Positions 7,298 to 15,158 of a stretch of DNA of 64,000 nucleotides are shown here, piece by piece. Source of the DNA: an uncultured Lachnospiraceae bacterium (GTDB lineage Bacteria; Bacillota; Clostridia; Lachnospirales; Lachnospiraceae); NCBI GenBank assembly GCA_950097145.1, contig CATNCF010000009.1:16931-80930 (forward strand). The letters run 5' to 3'. Each line of letters begins with the position of its first letter. The first letter of the stretch is position 1. The notes beneath the pieces were generated by a model that did no database searches, was not told the DNA's origin, and worked only from the letters and a program-made list of their open reading frames with translations. The position numbers were made by a program, and so were the translations under genes.

Positions 7298-8026
7298 TCA
7301 TCTCGCCATCTCCACCAGATCCCGTACCACTTCTCCGGCAGCAATCAGCCCTGCTGCCGCCGGAACAAATGCATTACTGCCGGGTGTCTGTCTGCGGCGT
7401 TCCGTCTCTGCTGTCTGCTCTCCATTCCCTGCCTGAGGGACCAGCGGTTTTTCTTTGGAATACACAACTTTCAGGCTGGTAATCCCCCGCTTTTTCAATT
7501 CCCGGCGCATTACCTTTGCCAGAGGGCAGACAGAAGTCTCTGAGAGTTCTGCCACCTGAAATGCCGCAGGATTCATCTTATTTCCTGCTCCCATAGAACT
7601 AATCACAGGCGTACCCGCCTGGACTGCCTGCTGCACCAGCATTAATTTTCCTGTTACCGTATCAATGGCATCCACCACATAATCATAATTGGCAAAATCA
7701 AACTGATGGGCAGTCTCTGGCAGATAGAAAATGCGGTAAACATTTACCTCTGCCTGAGGATTAATATCCAGGACCCGCTCCTTTGCAACATCCACCTTAT
7801 ATTTTCCTATGGTACTGTGCAGTGCATATATCTGACGATTCAGGTTCGACAGGCTGACCTTGTCATTGTCAATCAGATCTAAAGTTCCCACACCGCTTCT
7901 TGCCAGGGCTTCCACTGCATAACCTCCTACGCCTCCTACCCCGAACACTGCCACCCTTGCCTGCTGCAGCCGTTTTACGTTCTCCTGTCCTATCAATAAT
8001 TCCGTTCTTGAAAATTGATTCTCCAT
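7298..8026 (-). CDS. tcdA: tRNA threonylcarbamoyladenosine dehydratase (TcdA/CsdL)
   Basis: A 242-residue ThiF/E1-like protein. The adenylate-binding motif GVGGVGGYAVEALARSG is at about 30-46, followed by DLIDNDKVSLSNLNRQ, which is characteristic of TcdA. The enzyme uses ATP to cyclise the t6A base at position 37 of tRNAs reading ANN codons into ct6A. The C-terminus ends with the short VPAAAGLIAAGEVVRDL helix typical of the family. It lies 10 bases downstream of larE and is probably co-transcribed with it. Confidence 0.88.
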   Translation of the reverse strand: MENQFSRTELLIGQENVKRLQQARVAVFGVGGVGGYAVEALARSGVGTLDLIDNDKVSLSNLNRQIYALHSTIGKYKVDVAKERVLDINPQAEVNVYRIFYLPETAHQFDFANYDYVVDAIDTVTGKLMLVQQAVQAGTPVISSMGAGNKMNPAAFQVAELSETSVCPLAKVMRRELKKRGITSLKVVYSKEKPLVPQAGNGEQTAETERRRQTPGSNAFVPAAAGLIAAGEVVRDLVEMAR

Positions 8027-8036
8027 ATGATTCCTC

Positions 8037-8879
8037 TCAGTTCTGCTGTTCTTCCAACGCCTCGTTCATGCTTCCCATACGATAACCGGACAAATCCATG
8101 GTTACATAGGAAAATCCCGCTGTTTTCAGAGCCTCTGTAATCCCTGCCCTGTTTTCCCTTACAGCAAGCCTTGAAATCTCTGCATCCGGCACCTCTATCC
8201 GCGCCACAGTTCCATGTACCCGCACCCGGACCTGGGAAAAGCCCTGGTTCCACAAATACTGCTCGGCAGTTTCCACCATCCGAAGTTTCTCCCTGGTAAT
8301 GGTCTCCCCATATGCAAACCTGGAAGAAAGACAGGCAAAAGAAGGCTTGTCCCAGGTGGGCAGCCCATACTCTTTGGATAAAAAACGGATTTCCTCTTTG
8401 GTAAGTCCTGCATCTTTCAGAGGACTTATTATCCCAAGTTCCGTAATCGCCTGCATACCCGGCCTGTAATCCCCCTGGTCATCCAGGTTAGACCCTTCCA
8501 CTATATTAGAAACTCCATATGCTCCGGCAGTTTTCTGTATATTGAGAAACAATTCTCTCTTGCACAGATAACAACGGTTGGGCGGATTCTGGCAAAATCC
8601 CGGAACAGCCAATTCATCAAACTCACAAACAGCCTGGCGGATTCCCTCCCTCATACAGAACTCATGGGCTTCCTTCTGTTCCCTGGCTGGAAAAGAATTG
8701 GAATGTACGGTAACAGCCAGCACGCCGTCTCCCAGCGCTTCATGGGCCGTTTTTAATAAAAATGTGGAATCCACTCCACTGGAAAATGCCACGGCAATTT
8801 TGCCCAGGTGCTTCAAATTGCTTTTCAGTGCATCCAGTTTTTCATATGCTTTCTTTCTGTCGTTCTGCCAGGTTTCCAT
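8037..8879 (-). CDS. larE: LarE-type ATP-dependent sacrificial sulfur transferase
   Basis: A 280-residue PP-loop protein. The pyrophosphatase loop is SSGVDS at 33-38, and the C-terminal half has the LarE landmarks RPGMQAITELGIISPL and KPSFACLSSRF. LarE adenylates a nicotinate-derived dinucleotide and inserts sulfur while building the nickel-pincer cofactor of lactate racemase and relatives. Cys183, in the ACLSSR context, corresponds to the sacrificial cysteine; Cys103 and Cys106 (a CxxC) are additional cysteines. No larA, larB or larC is in the window, so the cofactor's user must lie elsewhere or the enzyme serves another sulfur transfer. Confidence 0.85.
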   Translation of the reverse strand: METWQNDRKKAYEKLDALKSNLKHLGKIAVAFSSGVDSTFLLKTAHEALGDGVLAVTVHSNSFPAREQKEAHEFCMREGIRQAVCEFDELAVPGFCQNPPNRCYLCKRELFLNIQKTAGAYGVSNIVEGSNLDDQGDYRPGMQAITELGIISPLKDAGLTKEEIRFLSKEYGLPTWDKPSFACLSSRFAYGETITREKLRMVETAEQYLWNQGFSQVRVRVHGTVARIEVPDAEISRLAVRENRAGITEALKTAGFSYVTMDLSGYRMGSMNEALEEQQN

Positions 8880-8900
8880 GCTTACTCCTTTGCTATATGC

Positions 8901-9278
8901 TTAGGAAGAACGGTTCATACGTTCATGCTCTTCCTTAATTTCCGCAAACAATTCCCACACGTTCCAGTTCTGGTTTGAAGCTGTAAGCACGGCTTTATAA
9001 GGAACTGAAATTCCAGATTTACGAACTGCCCTCAGTACCTGATCTATCCGATTCCCGCTTAGCCCTGCCATTACAAACAGCTCTCCAGGCAGTTCTTCTC
9101 CCTTGGGGATTTCTCCTTCCGGCGCAAGATCTTTGATCCCTGCCAGATAACCCACTGGATGTCCATAATCCTCTAAGGGAATTTCTTTTATTTTGATGCG
9201 CAGGGGAAGCAGCGCCCTGGTAAGCCTGTTCCTCCTGTCCCTGTCTGAAAAATGAAATAATAAAATTGTCTCTCTCAT
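8901..9278 (-). CDS. DUF3783 family protein
   Basis: A 125-residue soluble protein. The segments ETILLFHFSDRDRRNRL, FVMAGLSGNRIDQVLRAVRKSG and PYKAVLTASNQNW match the DUF3783 family of clostridia, which has no known function. It lies between larE and a LiaF-like gene with 21- and 25-base gaps, so it is probably part of the same minus-strand transcription unit. Confidence 0.75.
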   Translation of the reverse strand: MRETILLFHFSDRDRRNRLTRALLPLRIKIKEIPLEDYGHPVGYLAGIKDLAPEGEIPKGEELPGELFVMAGLSGNRIDQVLRAVRKSGISVPYKAVLTASNQNWNVWELFAEIKEEHERMNRSS

Positions 9279-9303
9279 GTATTCTTTCCTCTGTCATTTT
9301 CTG

Positions 9304-10023
9304 TCAAATATAATAAATTTCCATTCCACCAAAACTGATATTTCCGGTTATCTTTAAGGTTTTATTTCCGCGTTCCGCCTTACGCTTCCCTATCTCCTCC
9401 ACACCGCCAAAGGAAGTATTTACATCCAGGACTACCTGCCACTCTCCAGGAACATAAAGCTGAAGATTTCCCATGGAGACATCCGCCTGCACCACGGCCT
9501 CTTCCCCTTCGCCGATGCGTACATCATCAAAATATACACAGAGGTTGCCAAAAGAACTCTTTAGATAAGCTCTTTTAAAACGAGGGTTTTTAATATATTT
9601 TACAGCAGAACTGAAATTGACAGAACATTCCACCGTATCCCCGCAGTCCTCATCAATCACCGTCTCCTTCTGGCTCCACGTCCTGTCAAAGTCTGCATCG
9701 TATTTTACCTCAGCCTTCACATGTTTTTTTTTAAAAATCAGATTCAGCCCAATGGTTCCAAGAAGCGCGGCCCCTAACACAGGCCATGGCGTCAAATGTT
9801 CAATCCCCAGTATTTTATCATACAGAATTCCCAAAAAAGCCAGGGGAAACAATATGCCTCCGATACTTCTCTCTGCCACATTATCAATGATAATTCCTAT
9901 TAGTATCAAAGTAACCGCCAATTTCAAAAAACCAATATTCCAAAAAATCCCTATACTGTCTGTCAGGATAAATACTGCCCCAATTACCAGCAGCAAACCC
10001 ATAATAATCTCTTTTTTTCTCAT
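9304..10023 (-). CDS. LiaF-like membrane protein
   Basis: A 239-residue protein. The N-terminal ~105 residues form four closely spaced hydrophobic helices (GLLLVIGAVFILTDSIGIFW onward). The C-terminal half is a beta-rich domain (FSSAVKYIKNP, NLCVYFDDVRIGEGEEAVVQADVSMG) like the cell-wall-active-antibiotic response domain of LiaF/VraT/YvqF. LiaF inhibits the LiaRS cell-envelope stress system. Here the partner is instead a LytTR DNA-binding protein whose stop overlaps this start (TAATG), so this protein may act as a membrane anti-regulator. That pairing logic is inferred. Confidence 0.8.
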   Translation of the reverse strand: MRKKEIIMGLLLVIGAVFILTDSIGIFWNIGFLKLAVTLILIGIIIDNVAERSIGGILFPLAFLGILYDKILGIEHLTPWPVLGAALLGTIGLNLIFKKKHVKAEVKYDADFDRTWSQKETVIDEDCGDTVECSVNFSSAVKYIKNPRFKRAYLKSSFGNLCVYFDDVRIGEGEEAVVQADVSMGNLQLYVPGEWQVVLDVNTSFGGVEEIGKRKAERGNKTLKITGNISFGGMEIYYI

Positions 10024-10484
10024 TACAGCTTCCTCCTCTTTTCTGCCAGCCGTTCTACCAGCGCTTTATAATAACTTCTGGACACATACACTTGTTTATG
10101 GCTGTGGGCAAATTCCACAACACTGGAGGAAGCCAGATTCCGTGCAATAGAATAAATATGATTAAGATTAACAATGGCTGATTTGGAAATCCTCATAAAA
10201 AATCCTGGCAAAAGTTCCTCCAGTTCATAGAGTTTATACTCCGTCTCTAATATGTTCTCCCTGGTATGGGCATATACTGCCTTGCACTCCGTCTCAAAAA
10301 ACAGAATTTCTTCCACTGGCAGATAATAATCTTTTCCGCCCTGTTTCAACAGCATAGAATGCCCTGTTTCATTCTGTTCCATTACTGCTGACTGGATACG
10401 CAAAACAGTCTCGTTCATATTTCTGCACCGGATAATTACTTCCTCTTCGTTCACGGAATCGTCAATCTCAATTCTTACTTTCAT
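10023..10484 (-). CDS. LytTR-domain transcriptional regulator without receiver
   Basis: A 153-residue protein with a short N-terminal region (about 1-45) and a LytTR DNA-binding domain (about 50-150, including KDYYLPVEEILFFETECKAV and FMRISKSAIVNLNHIYSI). It lacks a phospho-acceptor receiver domain, so it is not a standard response regulator. Stand-alone LytTR proteins paired with small membrane proteins are typical of inhibitor-type control. Its stop codon overlaps the LiaF-like start. The start at 10484 follows GAGGAACTG. A divergent sporulation operon lies upstream. Confidence 0.85.
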   Translation of the reverse strand: MKVRIEIDDSVNEEEVIIRCRNMNETVLRIQSAVMEQNETGHSMLLKQGGKDYYLPVEEILFFETECKAVYAHTRENILETEYKLYELEELLPGFFMRISKSAIVNLNHIYSIARNLASSSVVEFAHSHKQVYVSRSYYKALVERLAEKRRKL

Positions 10485-10613
10485 CCACAGTTCCTCCATG
10501 GAAGTATTATATCAATTCCCCTTCGTCTGTAAACAGAAAATAACCAAGAGGTTTATTTTCTGTACCAACAGGCAGCATTTTCCGTATTAGAAATTATAAA
10601 GCATATCTTGCAG

Positions 10614-10643
10614 GCACATTTTTCTCCTTTTATTCATATATTA
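10614..10643 (+). promoter_or_regulatory. Sigma-K-like promoter of dpaAB
   Basis: GCACA (10614-10618), 16 bases, then CATATATTA (10635-10643), a full match to the sigma-K -10 consensus CATANNNTA. Dipicolinate synthase genes are sigma-K targets in Bacillus, so the site fits the gene. Confidence 0.55.
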
Positions 10644-10671
10644 TAGAGACCATTTATTTTTGAGGAAACCT

Positions 10672-11541
10672 ATGGAAACATCCATTACGATACTTGGCGG
10701 AGATCTGAGGCAGTGTTATACCGCAGAATATTTCCGCACCCTGGGCTGGCAGGTCACCTGCTGGCACACACCTAAATTCCCCTTTCACCCTGGCATTCTG
10801 TCTGCAGACAGTCTGTCCCAGGCGATGGAACAGTCCAAATTTGTACTTGGGCCTGCGCCGCTGACACGAGATGGAATCAGCCTGTTCCAGTCAGAAACAG
10901 TACAGCCGCCCTGCCCTTTAAACAGTCTGTGGACAGAGCTTGCCAGCCATCAGACTTTTGCAGCTTCCAGCTTATCAGAAGAACAACAGCAGACTTTACA
11001 AAAAAAAGGCTGCCAAATTCTCAATTACGGCATGGAACCCAGCTTTGTAGAAGAAAATGCTGCTCTTACGGCTGAAGGTCTTCTGGCTGAAGTCATACGC
11101 TATACACCTTTTTCCCTGTCCTCTGCAAATATACTACTGCTGGGATACGGGCACTGCGGTTCGGCAATCAGCGCCTTGTTCCGCCCTCTATGCCGGGCTG
11201 TTTATCTGGCAGAACAAGATGCTGAAAAACAAAAAGCAGCCAAAGAAAATGGCATCAATACGGTTTCCCAGGAGGAACTTTGTCAGGTACTGCCGCAATG
11301 TCAGATTGTCATTAATACTGTTCCTTCTGCCGTACTGGAACCAGGTATGCTGCCTCTGCTTCACCATTCCTGCCATATATTTGACATTGCCTCCGCCCCC
11401 TATGGTTTCCCTCCAGACACTACCCGGAACTGCCTGCTGCCCTACTATCGGCTTCCTGGCATTCCTGGACGTTTTTCTCCCGTCACTGCCGGAGAACTTA
11501 TTGGCAGGACCATAGAAAGGATGACAGAACATGTTTTATGA
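10672..11541 (+). CDS. dpaA: Dipicolinate synthase subunit A
   Basis: A 289-residue NAD(P)-dependent subunit of dipicolinate synthase (SpoVFA). With subunit B it makes dipicolinic acid in the mother cell for loading into the spore core. The N-terminus (ITILGGDLRQCYTAEYFRTLGW) is the family signature. A second Rossmann fold follows near 150 (ILLLGYGHCGSAISALF). The ATG at 10672 sits just behind GAGGAAACCT, so the longer TTG-started frame is rejected. It overlaps dpaB by 11 bases, consistent with a two-gene sporulation operon. Confidence 0.92.
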   Translation: METSITILGGDLRQCYTAEYFRTLGWQVTCWHTPKFPFHPGILSADSLSQAMEQSKFVLGPAPLTRDGISLFQSETVQPPCPLNSLWTELASHQTFAASSLSEEQQQTLQKKGCQILNYGMEPSFVEENAALTAEGLLAEVIRYTPFSLSSANILLLGYGHCGSAISALFRPLCRAVYLAEQDAEKQKAAKENGINTVSQEELCQVLPQCQIVINTVPSAVLEPGMLPLLHHSCHIFDIASAPYGFPPDTTRNCLLPYYRLPGIPGRFSPVTAGELIGRTIERMTEHVL

Positions 11542-12130
11542 TTTTCATGACAAATCCATCGGAATCGGTTTTACCGGTTCCTTCTGTACCTATGAGAAAA
11601 TTTTCCATGCCTTAGAAACCTTAAAAGAGACTGGAGCAAAACTTCTCCCCGTGTTTTCCCTGAATGCCTCTTCTCTGGATTCCCGTTTTGGAACCAGCGC
11701 TTCCTTTATGGAACGCGCGGAAGAACTCACCGGCCATGCGCCGATTACTTCCATTCCAGCGGCGGAACCAATCGGGCCGAAAGGGCTTGTGGACATTCTC
11801 GTAATTGCTCCCTGTACTGGAAATACCCTCTCTAAGCTGGCAAATGGCATTTCCGATACACCTGTGCTGATGGCGGCAAAATCCCATCTGCGCAACAACC
11901 GCCCTCTGGTGATATCTCTATCCACCAACGACGCGCTTGGAATGAACCTGAAAAATATTGGAATTCTTTTGAATACCAAAAATATTTACTTTGTGCCCTT
12001 TGGCCAGGATGACTATCAGGCAAAACCCAATTCTATGACAGCATTCACAGAATTACTGCCGGAAACCATTGATGCTGCCTTAAAAGGACGGCAGATTCAG
12101 CCAGTGATCCGCAGTCCACATAGCGCATAA
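11531..12130 (+). CDS. dpaB: Dipicolinate synthase subunit B (flavoprotein-like)
   Basis: A 199-residue flavoprotein-fold subunit (SpoVFB), partner of the upstream subunit. The opening IGIGFTGSFCTYEKIF and the segment DILVIAPCTGNTLSKLANGISDTPV are characteristic. The motif TGNTLSKLA places it among the flavin-decarboxylase-like fold proteins. It overlaps dpaA, and the two are expected to be translated together. Two short hairpins follow the stop (12150-12166 and about 12181-12194). Confidence 0.92.
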   Translation: MFYDFHDKSIGIGFTGSFCTYEKIFHALETLKETGAKLLPVFSLNASSLDSRFGTSASFMERAEELTGHAPITSIPAAEPIGPKGLVDILVIAPCTGNTLSKLANGISDTPVLMAAKSHLRNNRPLVISLSTNDALGMNLKNIGILLNTKNIYFVPFGQDDYQAKPNSMTAFTELLPETIDAALKGRQIQPVIRSPHSA

Positions 12131-12194
12131 AAGTGTTTTCATAAGAAACAGCCGCTGCACGCGGCTGCTACATAACATCTGGCGCTGCACGCCG

Positions 12195-12383
12195 CTATGG
12201 AGTACGAATGGTATATTCCATCATTTCATAGTGAAGTTTTGTCCCCTCAGAGATTTCTTGAGGCAGTAACGCTCTCGCCACACATTTCAATTCCTCCTGC
12301 GGCCCATCTATCTGCTGCAGATACACGTAATCTCCATCAATTCTTGCTACCGTATATTCCATTGGCCCAAAATTCATATGCAT
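12195..12383 (-). CDS. Small DUF3006-like protein
   Basis: A 62-residue protein. The core pattern (MEYTVARIDGDYVYLQ, then ARALLPQEISEGTKL) matches the short DUF3006 domain: a small beta-rich protein with a conserved R-I-D/E-G-D opening and an LLP-x-G turn. Its function is unknown. ATG codons at 12383 and 12377 both lie behind AAAGGAAAGGAT; I use the first. It starts 14 bases downstream of the degenerate sigma-like gene and is probably co-transcribed with it. Confidence 0.6.
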   Translation of the reverse strand: MHMNFGPMEYTVARIDGDYVYLQQIDGPQEELKCVARALLPQEISEGTKLHYEMMEYTIRTP

Positions 12384-12397
12384 TATCCTTTCCTTTA

Positions 12398-13225
12398 TCA
12401 GCCTTTTTGCTCTGCTCTCTCATGCAAAGCCAGAATGTCAGAAATTTCTTCCGGCGGAATTCTTGTATACTCACATAGTTCCTGCAAAGTCGGTATCGTT
12501 CCATTTTCTTCAGCAAGGGCTTTTCTCGCCTCATAAACCAGACTCACCTTTGCCAATATGGTATTCTCACTGTCCCGTTCCCCTTCCAGTTCTCTTCGGT
12601 AACTTTTAAGCCCTTCAACAACATCCTCTTCCAACTTCTGCTCTATTTGTTTTTTCTTCTCTTCCTGAAGTATACCGTTTCCGCTGTCCGCAAGCCCATA
12701 TTCTGCCCCTCGTCCCAAAAGCTGCCGCAGACCCAGCAGAAGGCTCATATTTCCCTCCTGCACAAGATCCTCCAGCAATGCTTTTGCTGAAATATATTTT
12801 TGGGCAAGGCAGATGACTCTTGTCAGCCATTGATGGGAAAGCTCCAAAACAGCAGACTCTTGTCCATGAAGAAGCTGTTCATATAAAACCCTCTCCTGAA
12901 CTTCATCCAGTTTGGGCACTGCCGCAATCTCTTTTAAATACATTCGGAAATGAGGGGAATAAGATGCTTCCTTATTTTTCTTTTCATTTTTCTTTTTTCC
13001 CGCACGTTTCTCTAGCTCAGCTCTTTCCCTATTTTCTGCTCCTGCTCCGCTGTTCTGTTCCTCTGGCATCTGCAGATACTGGTATATCATTTCCTGCTGC
13101 TCTTCGGACAGTTCCATATCCTGAAAATAGCTCTGGATTTCTTCCTTTGACAATGGCTCTGGACTTGTCTTCGCAATCTCTTGTACTGAGTGCAGTGTGT
13201 CCATAAAGGTTATAACATCTACCAT
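12398..13225 (-). CDS. Degenerate sigma-70-like protein lacking promoter-recognition regions
   Basis: A 275-residue protein. The middle portion reads like sigma regions 1.2 to 2.2 (FRMYLKEIAAVPKLDEVQER, then a helix ending LVQEGNMSLLLGL). A region-3-like stretch follows near the end (IPTLQELCEYTRIPPEEISDIL). The aromatic and basic residues of regions 2.3-2.4 that melt and read the -10 are missing, replaced by a Glu/Lys-rich insert, and there is no region 4. It may therefore bind core polymerase without initiating normally, or be a decayed sigma factor. The start at 13225 follows GGAGGAACTT. The N-terminal ~90 residues are acidic and charged. Confidence 0.65.
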   Translation of the reverse strand: MVDVITFMDTLHSVQEIAKTSPEPLSKEEIQSYFQDMELSEEQQEMIYQYLQMPEEQNSGAGAENRERAELEKRAGKKKNEKKNKEASYSPHFRMYLKEIAAVPKLDEVQERVLYEQLLHGQESAVLELSHQWLTRVICLAQKYISAKALLEDLVQEGNMSLLLGLRQLLGRGAEYGLADSGNGILQEEKKKQIEQKLEEDVVEGLKSYRRELEGERDSENTILAKVSLVYEARKALAEENGTIPTLQELCEYTRIPPEEISDILALHERAEQKG

Positions 13226-13477
13226 AAGTTCCTCCATTCTGCAGACTTTTTATTCATAATTTACAGTCTATATAAAATATAACAAAAAGATGACGCATTT
13301 TCAATGGATAGTTTTCCTGCATCTTTACATAATTATGTGTCTATCAGGCGAATATCAAACGAAGCAAAATCTTCTTTCTTTACATCCCATAAATATCATG
13401 ATAAAATAAAAAACAGGCAATCTGTGAGAAAAGCAATCAGCTTTTTTCTCCATCTACATAAGAAAGGAGCATTTATT

Positions 13478-13873
13478 ATGGCAAAATATGCTTATCCGGC
13501 AGTTTTCGCTCCAGAAGAAGAAGGCGGTTTCTCCGTTGTATTTCCTGATCTGGAAAACTGTTACACTTACGGCGATGACATCGTGGATGGACTGATGCGT
13601 GCAGAAGATGTTCTGGCACTTGTCCTTTATAATTATGAGAAGGAGCGGAGAGAAATACCTCTTCCCTCTGATGCCGCCTATCTTGCTGTCCCAGAAAACG
13701 GGTTTGTAAATTTTGTAGCATGCGATACCGTACAATACCGGAAAATGTATAACAATAAGTCTGTGAAAAAGACCCTTACCATTCCAGAATGGCTCAGTGA
13801 CGCAGCCGCTGAGAAGGAACTTAATCTCTCTCAGGTGTTACAGGAAGCATTAATTTCTAAAATGCAATTATAA
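13478..13873 (+). CDS. HicB-family antitoxin, apparently without a HicA partner
   Basis: A 131-residue protein. The N-terminal HicB fold (AKYAYPAVFAPEEEGGFSVVFPDL, then YTYGDDIVDGLMRAEDVL) is degenerate-RNase-H-like. The C-terminal ribbon-helix-helix (KKTLTIPEWLSDAAAEKELN) would bind DNA. The start at 13478 is fixed by AGAAAGGAGC. HicB normally neutralises the small HicA mRNA interferase encoded next to it. I see no HicA-like frame in 13226-13477 and none before the terminator, so this is an orphan or acts as a stand-alone regulator. Confidence 0.82.
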   Translation: MAKYAYPAVFAPEEEGGFSVVFPDLENCYTYGDDIVDGLMRAEDVLALVLYNYEKERREIPLPSDAAYLAVPENGFVNFVACDTVQYRKMYNNKSVKKTLTIPEWLSDAAAEKELNLSQVLQEALISKMQL

Positions 13874-13883
13874 AAGTTCTAAG

Positions 13884-13919
13884 AAAAAAGACTTTCTGCT
13901 GCCGCAGAAAGTCTTTTTT
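13884..13919. terminator. Bidirectional terminator between hicB and the unknown operon
   Basis: Perfect 16-bp stem (13884-13899 with 13904-13919), 4-base loop, with A-run and T-run on opposite sides, so it works for both converging genes. Confidence 0.85.
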
Positions 13920-13920
13920 C

Positions 13921-14316
13921 TTATTTCATTTCATTATCTATCTGATTTGGTAGTTCAGCCGCATTTGTATGTTGTTCTTTAGAATCCTCCGCCGCCTCTG
14001 TACTGTTATTTGGCAAATCCGTTTCCTCCGATAATTTCAAGCTCATAGTTGTCTCCATTCCTGCTGCCAGTACCTGAATCAGAAGCACCCTGGAACCGTC
14101 TGGCTTTACCAAAACCTGCGTTACTGTCCCTGTCTTCTCCTGTGGTTTTCCTTTATCTTCTGAAATATTTCTTGCCAGTTGTTTTTTCTCATGGTCCTCT
14201 TTTATTTCATTTACAGATTCTGCATTACGAAAATACTCCTTTGGGGATGAGGCTTTTTTCGTCTGCTTATCGACATAATCTTTCCATCTATTCAAGCTAA
14301 TTCCATTAAGAATCAT
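13921..14316 (-). CDS. Unknown hydrophilic protein, last gene of the FliD-like operon
   Basis: A 131-residue protein with no signal peptide or membrane helix. A charged first half (many Lys and Glu) precedes a compact segment (GTVTQVLVKPDGSRVLLIQVL) that looks like a small beta hairpin domain. The tail is acidic and rich in Asn, Glu and Ser. I do not recognise the family. Its start is well supported by AGGAGGAATTTGGT. It is fourth in a row behind a LytTR response regulator and shares their strand, ending at the strong bidirectional terminator. Confidence 0.7.
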   Translation of the reverse strand: MILNGISLNRWKDYVDKQTKKASSPKEYFRNAESVNEIKEDHEKKQLARNISEDKGKPQEKTGTVTQVLVKPDGSRVLLIQVLAAGMETTMSLKLSEETDLPNNSTEAAEDSKEQHTNAAELPNQIDNEMK

Positions 14317-14383
14317 ACCAAATTCCTCCTAAATGCCAATTTCCTTTTGGGAGGCAGACTGTTCAAATACTCCTGATATCACT

Positions 14384-15148
14384 CTACCAAATATCTGCCA
14401 ATATCTGCTCCCAATAATTCCCTATGGAAAGTTCCGGGCGGTACGCCTGAAAAAAATTCACTTTCTGACGCAGCCGTTCCAAGTTCTTTTCTGACACTGC
14501 CTGCTTATAAGCTTCCTTAATTTTCTCTTCAATTTCTTCTGGAGGTTCCGGAGGAACTTTTCCACCAAAGGCTTCATGAATCTGCACCATAACTTTTTGG
14601 GAAGAAGCCATAAAAGTAATCTGAGCATCGTAAGCATGATCTAATTCTGCCAGTCTCTCCTCCACTGTCTCCTCTCTCCGTTCTCCAGTGGTTTCGTCAA
14701 TTACATAGGTAATATCCCTGTCTTCCCTTGAGAATTCCTCCACAATTCGATCATGCACCACCTGATAAGCCTTTGCCCAGGAAGTAATAGAATTATCAAA
14801 AGATTGTTCCCCTGCCTGGCTTCCCCAAATAGTCCGCTCCTCTTTGATCACCTCTCTCATTTCCTGCCAAAAATTACTGGTATAATCCATTAATTTTGTG
14901 TGGAGCTCCTTATTTAATTCTTCCAGATTGCCCTGAAGATCTACTGCGTGGTTCAAACCGTTTTCATTTAAGTATTTCCGCATTTCCTCCGCAGATTCCA
15001 TCCCTTCCTGGGAAAATGTAATTTTATCTTTCGTAAAATTTTGCACTTTACATTCGTGGTTCTGTTCTTTGGCCTGGGCTGCAGTCTCCTCAAAGGTAGG
15101 AATATGTTTATTCTGAACCTCTGTTCTGCCTGCGTATATTTTACTCAT
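14384..15148 (-). CDS. Unknown alpha-helical protein of the FliD-like operon
   Basis: A 254-residue protein without a signal peptide or transmembrane segment. It is mostly helical and strongly charged, with heptad-like stretches around 75-130 and 160-235. It carries a proline-rich break (KVPPEPPEEIEEK) before a last helical part ending in YWEQILADIW. It starts 10 bases after the FliD-like gene, which points to translational coupling and a shared role. I recognise no domain. A structural, secretion-chaperone or surface role is possible but unproven. Confidence 0.72.
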   Translation of the reverse strand: MSKIYAGRTEVQNKHIPTFEETAAQAKEQNHECKVQNFTKDKITFSQEGMESAEEMRKYLNENGLNHAVDLQGNLEELNKELHTKLMDYTSNFWQEMREVIKEERTIWGSQAGEQSFDNSITSWAKAYQVVHDRIVEEFSREDRDITYVIDETTGERREETVEERLAELDHAYDAQITFMASSQKVMVQIHEAFGGKVPPEPPEEIEEKIKEAYKQAVSEKNLERLRQKVNFFQAYRPELSIGNYWEQILADIW

Positions 15149-15158
15149 CGTTTTTCAC

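Noticed and set aside
13304..13477. N-terminal extension of HicB or an upstream HicA gene
   Set aside because: The strong AGAAAGGAGC site fixes the HicB start at 13478; the upstream stretch has no HicA motif.
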